Part shown: in pieces, positions 15,027 to 23,615 of the stretch
Numbering within the stretch: position 1 is the first letter of the stretch
Layout: each line of letters starts with the position of its first letter
From: Pseudoflavonifractor sp. An184
GTDB taxonomy: Bacteria; Bacillota; Clostridia; Oscillospirales; Oscillospiraceae
Length of the DNA stretch: 64,000 bases
NCBI RefSeq assembly: GCF_002160305.1
Contig: NZ_NFKI01000014.1
Coordinates: 1-64,000 of the forward strand
Reading direction: 5' to 3'
Position numbers and translations under genes: made by a program
Notes under the pieces: generated by a model
Seen by the model: only the letters and a program-made list of their open reading frames with translations
What the model was told of the DNA's origin: nothing
Database searches by the model: none

Positions 15027-16724
15027 TTATTTCTGATAGCTCACATGGAGCAGCTCGTGGCGCTGCTCATGGGTGAGCTTCTGCAGGATGGAGGTGACGC
15101 CGGGGTTGTACTCCGCCCGCTTGAAGGGGGCGGACCGGTCGGTGGCGTACAGGCCGGCGGAGCGGGCCTGCTTTTTGGCCTTGAGGCCGTAGGGCTGTCC
15201 CGCGCCGCCCACACAGCCGTTGGGGCAGGTCATAACCTCGATCAGGTCATAGTAGGCGGTGCCCTCGTCGATCTCCTTCAGGAGCTTCTGGGCGTTGTTG
15301 AGGCCGTGGACCACCGCCAGCTTGATCTCCCGGTCGCCCACGGGGATGGTGGCCTCCCGGATGGACTCGTTGCCCCGCAGGGGGGAGTACTCCAGGGCCC
15401 GGAGGGTGTTCCGGGATTTGTCGGGCATGCAGTGGCGGACCACCGCCTCGGCCACGCCGCCGGTGGTGCCGTAGATGGTGCCCGCGCCGGAGCCCAGGCC
15501 GAAGGGCAGGTCGGGGGCCTCCAGGTCCAGCTGGGGCAGCTGGATGCCCGACTCCTTGATCATGTTGATGATCTCCTGGGTGGTGAGGACCAGGTCCACG
15601 TCGGGCTTGCCCTCGTGCTGGAACTGGGGCCGGGCGGCCTCCATCTTCTTGGCGGTGCAGGGCATGATGGCGATGTGGAAGGTGGTCTTTCCGTCCTGGG
15701 CGTCCTTCTCCTGGTAGTGCTTGCGCACGATGGAGGCGAACATCTCCATGGGGGACTTGCAGGTGGAGATGTGCTTTAAATACTTGGGGTTCTCCATCTC
15801 CAGATATTTGACCCAGGCGGGACAGCAGGAGGTGAACATGGGGAAGGGCCCCCCCGCCTCCAGCCGGGCCAGGAACTCCTCCGACTCCTCGATGGTGGTG
15901 AAGTCGGCGCCGAAGGTGGTGTCGTAGATCTCGTCGATCCCCATGTACTTCAGGGCGGTGACCAGCTGGTCCAGCACGTTGGTGCCCGCGGGCAGGCCGA
16001 AGGCCTCGCCCACCGCCACCCGGACGGCGGGGGCGATCTGAACCACGGTGCGCACCTTGGGGTCGTGGATGGCCCGCCAGGCCTTGCCGATCTGGTTGTA
16101 GATGGTGATGGCGCCGGTGGGGCACACGGCGGCGCACTGGCCGCAGCTGATGCAGTGGGTCTGGGACAGGGTGCGGCCGAAGGCGGGGGACACCCGCATG
16201 TTATAGCCCCGCTGGGCGAAGTCGATGATGTCCATGCCGATGGTCTCGCCGCACATGCGCACGCAGTCGCCGCACAGGATGCACTTGCTGGGGTCCCGGA
16301 CCACGGCGGGGCTGCTGTCGTCCAGCTGGGACTCCTCCCGGCTGTCCCCGAAGCGCACCTTCCGCACGCCGAAGCGCATGGCCAGCTCCTGGAGGCGGCA
16401 GTCGCCGCTCTTCTCACAGGTGGTGCAGGAGCAGTTGTGGGAGGCCAGCAGCAGCTCCAGGATCATCCGCCGGTGTTTTAACAGCCGGGCGGTGTTGGTG
16501 CGGATGGACAGGCCGTCCCGGGGCTTCATGGAGCAGGAGGTCTCGATCTTGCCCCGCTCGTCCTCCACCACGCACATGCGGCAGGCCCCGTAGACGGACA
16601 GGTCGGAGTAGTAGCAGAAGGTGGGCATCTCGATGCCGGCCTTGCGGATGACGGAGAGGACGTTGGGCTCCCCGTCGAAGGGGACCCGCTGGCCGTCGAT
16701 GTACATGATTCCTTTGTTTGCCAT
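15027..16724 (-). CDS. hydA: [FeFe] hydrogenase catalytic subunit HydA
   Basis: 565 residues from the ATG at 16724, preceded by GGGAGGAG; an upstream extension of the frame is not supported. In order: plant-type [2Fe-2S] domain (CYYSDLSVYGACRMC), a histidine-bearing HNCSCTTCEKSGDC cluster segment, a two-cluster ferredoxin domain (CILCGDCVRMC and CISCGQCAAVCP), then the H-cluster motifs FTSCCPAWVK, MPCTAKKME and MTCPNGCVGGAGQP. It reduces protons to hydrogen. With HydB and NuoE-like HydC it forms the trimeric NADH/ferredoxin-linked hydrogenase typical of fermenting Clostridia. It lies 5 bases after hydB. Accessory hydEFG genes are not in the window. Confidence 0.97.
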   Translation of the reverse strand: MANKGIMYIDGQRVPFDGEPNVLSVIRKAGIEMPTFCYYSDLSVYGACRMCVVEDERGKIETSCSMKPRDGLSIRTNTARLLKHRRMILELLLASHNCSCTTCEKSGDCRLQELAMRFGVRKVRFGDSREESQLDDSSPAVVRDPSKCILCGDCVRMCGETIGMDIIDFAQRGYNMRVSPAFGRTLSQTHCISCGQCAAVCPTGAITIYNQIGKAWRAIHDPKVRTVVQIAPAVRVAVGEAFGLPAGTNVLDQLVTALKYMGIDEIYDTTFGADFTTIEESEEFLARLEAGGPFPMFTSCCPAWVKYLEMENPKYLKHISTCKSPMEMFASIVRKHYQEKDAQDGKTTFHIAIMPCTAKKMEAARPQFQHEGKPDVDLVLTTQEIINMIKESGIQLPQLDLEAPDLPFGLGSGAGTIYGTTGGVAEAVVRHCMPDKSRNTLRALEYSPLRGNESIREATIPVGDREIKLAVVHGLNNAQKLLKEIDEGTAYYDLIEVMTCPNGCVGGAGQPYGLKAKKQARSAGLYATDRSAPFKRAEYNPGVTSILQKLTHEQRHELLHVSYQK

Positions 16725-16729
16725 ACCGC

Positions 16730-18632
16730 TCACTCCTCCCGAATGGCGCCGAAGGGACAGCAGCCCCAGCACGCGCCGCACTTGATACATTTCTCCGTGT
16801 CAATGACATGGGGCATCCGGATCTGGCCGGAGATGGCCTCCATGGGGCACTGGCGCATACACTTGCCGCAGCCCTTGCACAGCTCCGGATCGATCTGGAG
16901 CACCTTTTTCCGGCCGTTGCAGTGGGGGCAGTGCTTGTCCACCACGTGGGCCAGGTACTCGTTCCGGAAATACTTCAAGGTGCTCTGCACCGGTTTGCAG
17001 GCGCTCTGGCCCAGGCCGCACAGGGCGGTCTCGGTGATGGTGGAGGACAGGTCCTCCAGCAGGTCCAGGTCCTCCAGAGAGCCCTCGTTGTTGACGATGC
17101 GGGTGAGGATCTCCAGCATGCGGCGGGTGCCCTCCCGGCAGGGGACGCACTTGCCGCAGGACTCGTTCTGGGTGAAGTTCATGAAGAACCGGGCCACCTC
17201 CACCATGCAGGTGTCCTCGTCCATGACCACCAGTCCGCCGGAGCCGATCATGGCCCCCACCTTTTTCAGGGAGTCGAAGTCCATGGGCATGTCCAGGTGC
17301 TCCTCGGTGAGGCAGCCGCCGGAGGGGCCGCCGATCTGCACCGCCTTGAACTTCTTCCCGTCCTTGATGCCTCCGCCGATGTCAAAGATGACCTCCCGCA
17401 GGGTGGTGCCCATGGGGACCTCGATGAGGCCGGTGTTCACCACGTTGCCGGTGAGGGCGAAGGCTTTCGTTCCGGGGCTGCCCTCGGTGCCGATGGAGCG
17501 GTACCAGGCGGAGCCCTTTCGGATGATGAGGGGCACGTTGGAGAAGGTCTCCACGTTGTTCAGGACCGTGGGCCGGGCCCACAGGCCCTTCTCCACCGTC
17601 CGGGGGGGGTTTCACGCGGGGCATGCCCCGGTTGCCCTCGATGGAGGCGGTGAGGGCGGAGCCCTCGCCGCACACGAAGGCGCCGGCGCCCCGGTTCACA
17701 TGCAGGTGGAAGGAGAAGTCGGTGCCCATGATGTGGTCCCCCAGGAACCCCATCTCCTCCGCCTTGGCGATGGCGGTTTTCAGCCGGGAGAAGGCCAAGG
17801 GGTACTCGGCACGGACGTAGATGTAGCCCTCATCGCTGCCGGCGGCCACGCCGGCGATGAGCATGCCCTCGATGATGGAGTGGGGGTTGCCCTCCATGAT
17901 GGACCGGTCCATGAACGCGCCGGGGTCGCCCTCGTCGCCGTTGCACACCACATATTTCTTGCCGGGGGGCTGTTTCCGCACGCTCTCCCACTTGCGGCCG
18001 GCGGGGAAGCCGCCGCCCCCCCGGCCCCGCAGGCCGGAGTCGGAGATCTCCTTGCAGATCTCCTCGCCGGTCATCTCGAACAGGGCCTTCTCAAAGGCGG
18101 AGTAGCCGTCCCGGGCGATGTACTCGTCGATATCCTCCGCGTCGGTGGAGCCGCAGTTCTCCAGCACCACCCGGTGCTGCTTTTTGTAGAAGGGGATCTC
18201 GTCGTGCTTGGCGTAGGTCACCCCGTCCAGCTGGTACAGCAGCCGCTCCACCAGCTCCCCCTTCAAAAGGGTCCTGTCGATGATCTCGTCGCAGTCGGAG
18301 ACCTGGACGTGGGTGTAGAGGATGCCGTCCGGCTCGATCTGGAGCAGGGGCCCCATCTCGCAGAAGCCGTGGCAGCCGCTCTTTTTCAGGTGGAGCTCCT
18401 TCCCCTTGGCGGGGGCCTCCACCTCGCCGTCCTCGTGGAGCAGGCCCACCTGGACCTGGATGCCCCGCTTGGCGCAGGCCTCCTTTAAATAGTCGTAGAT
18501 GTCCAGAGAGCCGCCGGCGATGCAGCCGGTGCCCGCGCAGATGAGCACCTGCTTCTTCTGGGCGGACAGGGCCCGCTTGTCCTTGATCTGGCGGACTTCA
18601 AACTGTTCCCGGGTAATGGTACCGCTTGTCAT
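16730..18632 (-). pseudogene. hydB: NADH-binding hydrogenase subunit HydB (NuoF type), frame broken at a C8 run
   Basis: The full gene would encode about 633 residues: a thioredoxin-like [2Fe-2S] domain (C32, C37, C87, C91), the NADH/FMN site RGRGGGGFPAG (about 203-212) and CNGDEGDPGAF, a NuoF-type 4Fe-4S site (ESCGKCVPCREG) and a two-cluster ferredoxin tail. The first 343 codons end in MPRVKPP; the continuing sequence (VEKGLWARPTVLNNVETF) is in another frame. A run of eight C (17602-17609) would restore the frame if it were seven. Everything else is well conserved, so a sequencing slip, slippage-based expression or a recent mutation are all possible. Its ATG overlaps the nuoE stop. Confidence 0.9.
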
Positions 18633-19114
18633 TGGGCAGCCTCCTCCTTCCGCAGCTCCCCCAGAAGCTCAATGGCCAGCTCCGGGGTCATCTTGGAGTG
18701 GACCTGGTCGTTCACCGTCACCACCGGGGCCAGGCCGCAGGCGCCCAGGCAGGCCACCGTCTCCAGGGTGAACAGGGAGTCGGCGGAGGTCTTCTGCTTG
18801 TCCTCCAGCTCCAGGTACTCCCGGATGGCGTTGTAGATGGGTTGGGACTTGCGCACATGGCAGGCGGTGCCGTCACAGACCTTGATGATGTACTTCCCCT
18901 TGGCCTCCAGGGAGAAGTTCTCATAGAAGGTGGCCACGCTGTACACCTTGGCCACGCCGATATCCAGCTTCTGGGCGATGCGTTCCAAGACCTCCGGGCT
19001 GAGGTACTTGTATTCCGCCTGAATATCCTGCATAATGGCGATGAGATGGTGGCGCTGGCAGCCGTAGGAGTCGATGATCTCCTCCACGCGCTCCATTGAG
19101 ATTCCGTTGGACAT
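18629..19114 (-). CDS. NuoE-like [2Fe-2S] subunit of the hydrogenase (HydC)
   Basis: 161 residues of thioredoxin-like fold. Ligands C80, C85, C122 and C126 sit in CDGTACHVR and CLGACGLAP. The N-terminal helical part contains the family segment SVATFYENF. It passes electrons between the HydB flavin and HydA. It is the first gene of the operon nuoE-hydB-hydA and overlaps hydB by 4 bases. GAGGTG upstream of the ATG is the likely ribosome site. Confidence 0.95.
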   Translation of the reverse strand: MSNGISMERVEEIIDSYGCQRHHLIAIMQDIQAEYKYLSPEVLERIAQKLDIGVAKVYSVATFYENFSLEAKGKYIIKVCDGTACHVRKSQPIYNAIREYLELEDKQKTSADSLFTLETVACLGACGLAPVVTVNDQVHSKMTPELAIELLGELRKEEAAQ

Positions 19115-19382
19115 AGTTTTCTACACCTCGTCTTTCCTGGTCAACGCCCAAAATGGGCAGTATACCCCACATAATACCATAATAATGGATTCGAGAATGG
19201 AAAGCTATTGGGCATTTTGCTGAATTATTGGCATGGATGGGAATCTGAAAAAATATCCTATGAAGGAAATCATGCAAATTCTGCCGGGAAAACCGGGAGG
19301 GCGGCGAGAGAAAACCGGGCCAGAATGCGGAAAAAGAGATTTGACAGCCGGGCGGGAAGCTGGGCATGAATTTTTAGACTGT
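19115..19382. other. Hydrogenase operon upstream region
   Basis: No gene. A palindrome GCCCAAAATGGGC (19146-19158) lies about 30 bases before the nuoE start, next to a TATACT that could be a -10 box on the minus strand, and a partial copy (TTGGGCATTTTGC) lies near 19208. A regulator site is possible; I cannot name the regulator. Confidence 0.4.
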
Positions 19383-19412
19383 TTGACCAAAAGAACCGGT
19401 TTGTGGTAGGAT
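19383..19412 (+). promoter_or_regulatory. Promoter of the 19487-21643 pair
   Basis: TTGACC (19383-19388), 18 bases, TAGGAT (19407-19412), 75 bases before the first start codon. Confidence 0.65.
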
Positions 19413-19486
19413 AGAAAAAGCAGTTTACCAAAGGGGACCGGGGGCGGCTTTCTTCTGCCGCGCCCGGAGCCCGGAAAGGACGCAAC

Positions 19487-20338
19487 ATGGATTGGAGACA
19501 AGTGTTACCACCCCTGTGCCGGAGCCGGATTGAGACCCGGTTCGCCCCGGCCGGGGAGGACCTGCCGGCGGGGAGCAGCAAATTCGGCGGCCGGCCGGAC
19601 GTGCCCGCCGGCTTTGTGTGGCCGGTGTTTGAGACGAAGACCTTTGACGGCGAGGAGGGGAAGCCCCGGCCTCTGGCCTTCCTGGCCCAGTTCGACTGCG
19701 CACGGCTGGCGGAGCTGGACCCGGAGGGGCTGCTGCCCAGGACCGGCCTGCTCTCCTTCTTTTATGAGCTGGGCTCCCAGCGGTGGGGCTATGACCCCAA
19801 GGACGCGGGCTGCGCCCGGGTGTTCTGGTTTGACGGGGAGCCCGTGGCCCCGGCGGAGTTTCCCCGGGACCTGGAGGAGGACTTCCGCCTGCCGGAGCTG
19901 GCGGCGGAGCTGTCGGGCGGTACGGACGCGCCGGACTTCCAGGACGCCTGCCTGGCCCTGGACTACCCCTTCACCGCCAACGACTACCGCTTCTTTGACC
20001 AGGCCCGGCGGGAGCTGGGGTACGCCTATCCGGACAACCGCTCCCAGCTGCTGGGCTGGCCGGACATCATTCAGAACAACATGACCCTGGAGTGCGAGCT
20101 GGTCTCCCGGGGCTATTACCTGGGGGGGAGCTGGGAGAGCGTCCCTCAGGAGGAGCGGGACGCGTTACGCGCGCCCAGCGTCCAGGACTGGCGGCTGCTG
20201 TTCCAGCTGGATACGGTGGCGTCCGGGGATTTTGAACTCATGTTCGGCGACTGCGGCCGCATCTATTTTTACATCCGGAAAGAGGATCTCCTGGCCCGGC
20301 GGTTTGACCGGGCATGGCTGGTCCTCCAGTGCATGTGA
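19487..20338 (+). CDS. DUF1963 (YwqG-like) family protein
   Basis: 283 residues, soluble, no signal or membrane segments. The family pattern is visible: SSKFGGRPDVPAGFVWP near residues 30-46, PLAFLAQFDC, a GLLSFFYE strand and a C-terminal LLFQLDT...FGDCGRIYFYI. DUF1963 proteins are widespread and, to my knowledge, without a proven function. GGAAAGGA precedes the ATG. It is followed 24 bases later by an unrecognised gene, so the two are probably cotranscribed. Confidence 0.85.
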   Translation: MDWRQVLPPLCRSRIETRFAPAGEDLPAGSSKFGGRPDVPAGFVWPVFETKTFDGEEGKPRPLAFLAQFDCARLAELDPEGLLPRTGLLSFFYELGSQRWGYDPKDAGCARVFWFDGEPVAPAEFPRDLEEDFRLPELAAELSGGTDAPDFQDACLALDYPFTANDYRFFDQARRELGYAYPDNRSQLLGWPDIIQNNMTLECELVSRGYYLGGSWESVPQEERDALRAPSVQDWRLLFQLDTVASGDFELMFGDCGRIYFYIRKEDLLARRFDRAWLVLQCM

Positions 20339-20362
20339 GCGCTGTCAGAGAGGAGTCAAAGC

Positions 20363-21643
20363 ATGAAATTGGAAATTACGTTTCAGGGAAAGACCCGCAA
20401 CCGGGACGCGTTTATCCGCAGCGTCCAGCGGCTGGCCAAGGCCCAGGAGTATCAGCTGGGGGCGTGGAAGGACGGAATGCGGGTGGTCCTGTGTCCTCTG
20501 GGCTATCTGGACATGGGCTGGACCCGGGAGAGCGGGCTGTTCGGCGGCTGGAAGATCACCGGGGGCTGCATCACCGTCCCCGGCGGCCCCGGCCTGCACA
20601 AGGCGGTGGTGGAGCTGATCGACGCCCTGAGCAAAAAGGACCTGAAGGAGGTTCAGGTGGTGGACAGCACCGGCTTCTGGGAGCACCGGGATTTCCAGCG
20701 CCTGTCTCAGGAGACCTACGGCCCCTGGCTGGAGCAGGAGCTGCGGGGAGCGCTGGTCAAGCTGGGGCAGTCCCCGGAGAGCGTCCCCCTGTTCTGGGGG
20801 GAGGAGGACTATCTGCCCCAGGAGGTGCCGGATACAGTCTACACCCCCATGGGCCGCTTCTCCAAGGGGTGGCTCCAGGAGCAGCTGGACCAGGGCCGGA
20901 CGGAGGAGCTGGCCCGGCGGATTTTCCTGTGGCCCAACGCATTCAAGGACGCCTTTTACTATCGGAACGGGGCCATGAAGCGCATGTGGCAGGACTGCTG
21001 CTTTGCGCCCTCGGACCGGCACTACTCCGATGAACAGATCAACGGCTTTGTGCTGAGCTTCCTGGAGCGGGCTAACCGGCTGGACCCGGCGCTGCCCCTG
21101 CCCATGTCCGCCTACCGGGAGCTGTGCATTATGGACGGCCGGGCGTTCAAGATCCCGGAGGACGCCCCGGAGCTGGAAGAGGAGTTCACGCCCGGCTACC
21201 ACAAGGGGGAGCTGCTCCAGAGCTATGAGAGGCTGTGGCTCCCGCTGCCCGGCGTGTACCGCTATGAGTGGAGCGACGACGGCCTGGGCAATGCCGGCTG
21301 CATCTGGATCGACGAGGACGGCGGCGGCCCCATCTGGCGGGTGAGCGGCTATCGGAACAAGGACGGCGCGGCGGACTGGAACGCCGACATGTCTGAGCTG
21401 AAGGATGTGGAGACCCTGGAGCCGGAGGGGGGCAAGGCCCGCTGGGGGTGGAAGGACATCCCCAACAAGGCCGAGCCGGACCTGCCCCTGCGGCAGCTGC
21501 TGGGCGAGGTGGCGGCAGGGGACACCCTGTACGTGATCACCGTCACCTTCTCCGACGATGAGGAGCAGGAGGAGATTTATGACCGCCTTCACCGTATGAA
21601 AATCATGGACAAGCAGGACACCCCCTTCGGGGGCGGGCAGTAA
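20363..21643 (+). CDS. Protein of unknown function
   Basis: 426 residues, soluble, rich in Trp, Tyr and acidic residues. I do not recognise the family. The first quarter (MKLEITFQGKTRNRDAFIRS...) looks like a small alpha/beta domain. The middle holds conserved-looking WPNAFKDAFYYRNG and YSDEQINGFVLSFLERAN segments. The last third (YRYEWSDDGLGNAGCIWIDE) may be a beta-rich domain. It follows the DUF1963 gene closely, with GAGAGGAG upstream. The pair recalls small intracellular modules in which DUF1963 proteins accompany lineage-specific partners; that is inference. Confidence 0.7.
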   Translation: MKLEITFQGKTRNRDAFIRSVQRLAKAQEYQLGAWKDGMRVVLCPLGYLDMGWTRESGLFGGWKITGGCITVPGGPGLHKAVVELIDALSKKDLKEVQVVDSTGFWEHRDFQRLSQETYGPWLEQELRGALVKLGQSPESVPLFWGEEDYLPQEVPDTVYTPMGRFSKGWLQEQLDQGRTEELARRIFLWPNAFKDAFYYRNGAMKRMWQDCCFAPSDRHYSDEQINGFVLSFLERANRLDPALPLPMSAYRELCIMDGRAFKIPEDAPELEEEFTPGYHKGELLQSYERLWLPLPGVYRYEWSDDGLGNAGCIWIDEDGGGPIWRVSGYRNKDGAADWNADMSELKDVETLEPEGGKARWGWKDIPNKAEPDLPLRQLLGEVAAGDTLYVITVTFSDDEEQEEIYDRLHRMKIMDKQDTPFGGGQ

Positions 21644-21649
21644 ACGACA

Positions 21650-21681
21650 GAGCGCGGAGAGGCTATCGCCTCTCCGCGCTC
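21650..21681. terminator. Terminator hairpin, left copy
   Basis: GAGCGCGGAGAGGC, TATC loop, GCCTCTCCGCGCTC, 6 bases after the stop codon. The same hairpin recurs at 21881-21918 beyond the repeat element. Confidence 0.8.
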
Positions 21682-21685
21682 AGAC

Positions 21686-21879
21686 TGTCGAAAAAGTGGC
21701 AAAGCCACTTTTTCGAATAGGGCTGCACGAAATTTCAACCTCGATTTCTTGCGAAATTGTCGGTCAAAATTTCGTGAGAGGTGTCATTTCCGAGGCACAT
21801 GTCCTCGAAAATGACGAGATTTGATCTTATTCCGTCGTCTGCGGACGACGGAACTCCTTGCAGGAGGGCTTTTTTGACA
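21686..21879 (+). repeat. Stem-loop array element between duplicated terminators (family D)
   Basis: 194 bases starting TGTCGAAAAAG and ending CTTTTTTGACA, the same inverted ends as the family A element at 13.3 kb. The interior is different: successive stems GAAAAAGTGGC/GCCACTTTTTC, CGAAATTT.../AAATTTCG, GTCATTTCCGAGG/CCTCGAAAATGAC, CCGTCGTC/GACGACGG and CTCCTTGCAGGAG. No coding capacity. It sits between convergent genes. Confidence 0.75.
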
Positions 21880-21880
21880 A

Positions 21881-21918
21881 GCAGAGCGCGGAGAGGCTAT
21901 TGCCTCTCCGCGCTCTGC
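21881..21918. terminator. Terminator hairpin, right copy
   Basis: GCAGAGCGCGGAGAGGC, TATT loop, then its complement. It differs from the copy at 21650 only in the loop and in an extended stem. It lies 12 bases from the MATE stop. Confidence 0.8.
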
Positions 21919-21930
21919 TGTGTTGAGGAA

Positions 21931-23337
21931 TCAGACCTTGGCGGCGGGATGCCGGCCCTCGGCCGCCACGTGGGAGTCGGTCTTGATCAGGGCGAAGGCC
22001 TTCCGGCGCACATACAGGAAGTAGAGGATGTGTACCGCCCCGGTGACGATCCAGGAGATGGGGTAGGAGATGTACAGGTTCTCCGGGGTGCGGTCCATCT
22101 GGAAGATGGTGAAGATCCACACGATCCGCAGGCCGCATGCCCCGATCAGGGAGACCACCATGGGCACAATGGAGTAGCCCAGGCCGCGCAGGCTGCCCAC
22201 CATGGTGTCCATGATGCCGCACAGGGCGTAGGTCCGGGCGATATAGCCCAGGCGGATGATGCCCTGCTGGATGACCGCCTCGTCGGAGTTGTAGATGCTC
22301 ACCAGGGGGTGGCCGAAGAAGTAGGCCAGGTTGCCCAGGATCAGCCCGGTGAGGATCACAAAGCCCTGGCAGTAGAACAGGCTCTTGTCCACCCGCTTGC
22401 AATCCCCGGCGCCGTAGTTCTGCCCGGTGAAGGTCAGATTGGTCTGGTAGAAGGCGTTCATGGCCTGATAGACAAAGTTTTCGATGTTGTTGGCGGCGGC
22501 GGACCCGGCCATCACGGTGGAGCCGAAGGAGTTGATGGAGGACTGGATCAGCACGTTGGACAGGGAGAACACGATGCCCTGAAATCCCGCGGGCAGGCCG
22601 ATCTGAAGAATGTGGCCCAGAATCACCTTGTCCATCTTCAGCTTTTTCAGATTCAGGCGCAGGGGACCCTCCTCCTTGGACAGGCAGCGCAGGATCAGAC
22701 CGGCGGAGATGTACTGGGAGATGGTGGTGGCCGAGGCTACGCCGGCCACGTCCATGTGGAGCACCAGCACCGTGAACAGGTTCAGGATCACATTGACGAT
22801 GCCGGCCACAATGAGGTAGTAGAGGGGGCGCTTGGTGTCCCCTTGGGCCCGGAGAATGGCCGCGCCGAAGTTGTAGGCCAGGGTGGCGGGCATGCCCAGG
22901 AAGTAGATGCGCAGATAGATGGTGGACAGATCGATGACGTCCGCCGGGGAGGACATCCACACCAGCAGCTGATGGGCCATGATGAAGCCGAAGACGCCCA
23001 GGAACACGCCGCTCACCAGGGCCAGGAAGATGGCGGTATGGACGGCCCGGCTGACGATTTTGGGCCGCTGCCCTCCCAGGTTTCGGGCCACCACCACGTT
23101 GGCGCCCACGGACAGGCCCACAAACAGGGCGATGAGCAGGTTGATGAGGGAGGTGGTGGAGCCCACGGCGGCCAGAGACGCCTGACCGGCGAACTGCCCC
23201 ACCACGATGACGTCGGCGGCGTTGAACAGAAGCTGCAGCATGCTGGAGGCCATCAGGGGAAGGGCGAACAGCAGAATCTTATCGGCCAGAGAGCCGTGAC
23301 ACATGTCCAGCTGGTGGTGCGCCTTGGTGCGGAGCAT
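21931..23337 (-). CDS. MATE family efflux protein (second copy, different subfamily)
   Basis: 468 residues from the ATG at 23337 (AAAGGA upstream); the frame is open for 31 further codons without a ribosome site. About twelve membrane segments, with the pattern LADKILLFALPLMASSMLQL at the start and FNAADVIVVGQFAG in helix 2, typical of the clostridial MepA-like group. It exports unknown compounds. It is only distantly similar to the MATE protein at 11857. It converges with the 20363 gene across the element with duplicated terminators. Confidence 0.94.
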   Translation of the reverse strand: MLRTKAHHQLDMCHGSLADKILLFALPLMASSMLQLLFNAADVIVVGQFAGQASLAAVGSTTSLINLLIALFVGLSVGANVVVARNLGGQRPKIVSRAVHTAIFLALVSGVFLGVFGFIMAHQLLVWMSSPADVIDLSTIYLRIYFLGMPATLAYNFGAAILRAQGDTKRPLYYLIVAGIVNVILNLFTVLVLHMDVAGVASATTISQYISAGLILRCLSKEEGPLRLNLKKLKMDKVILGHILQIGLPAGFQGIVFSLSNVLIQSSINSFGSTVMAGSAAANNIENFVYQAMNAFYQTNLTFTGQNYGAGDCKRVDKSLFYCQGFVILTGLILGNLAYFFGHPLVSIYNSDEAVIQQGIIRLGYIARTYALCGIMDTMVGSLRGLGYSIVPMVVSLIGACGLRIVWIFTIFQMDRTPENLYISYPISWIVTGAVHILYFLYVRRKAFALIKTDSHVAAEGRHPAAKV

Positions 23338-23544
23338 ACGTTGACCATCCTTTCCAAAATCGCCCGCGGGGCGGTCCAGAGCGGCGCGGCCGCGCCGGCT
23401 GAAAGGGAGCCGTGGGTATTTGTTTAACAAAAAATTTACATTTTTAAGAGCACTAATTAAGATACATCAAGCCATCCTGTTTCGCAACCCTTTTGAAGCC
23501 CTAAAAAACATAGAAAAATGGGCGGTGAAAGGGCGCACTTTGCA

Positions 23545-23594
23545 CAAAAAGCACCCGGGAGCTTCCGTTTTGCGGACAGAAGTTTCCCGGGTGC
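23545..23594 (-). terminator. Terminator of the K+/H+ antiporter gene
   Basis: On the minus strand GCACCCGGGA pairs with TCCCGGGTGC around a second small stem (GTCCG/CGGA), then CTTTTTG. It lies 22 bases past the stop. Confidence 0.85.
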
Positions 23595-23615
23595 GGAAAA
23601 GCGGGGACGGTCCGG

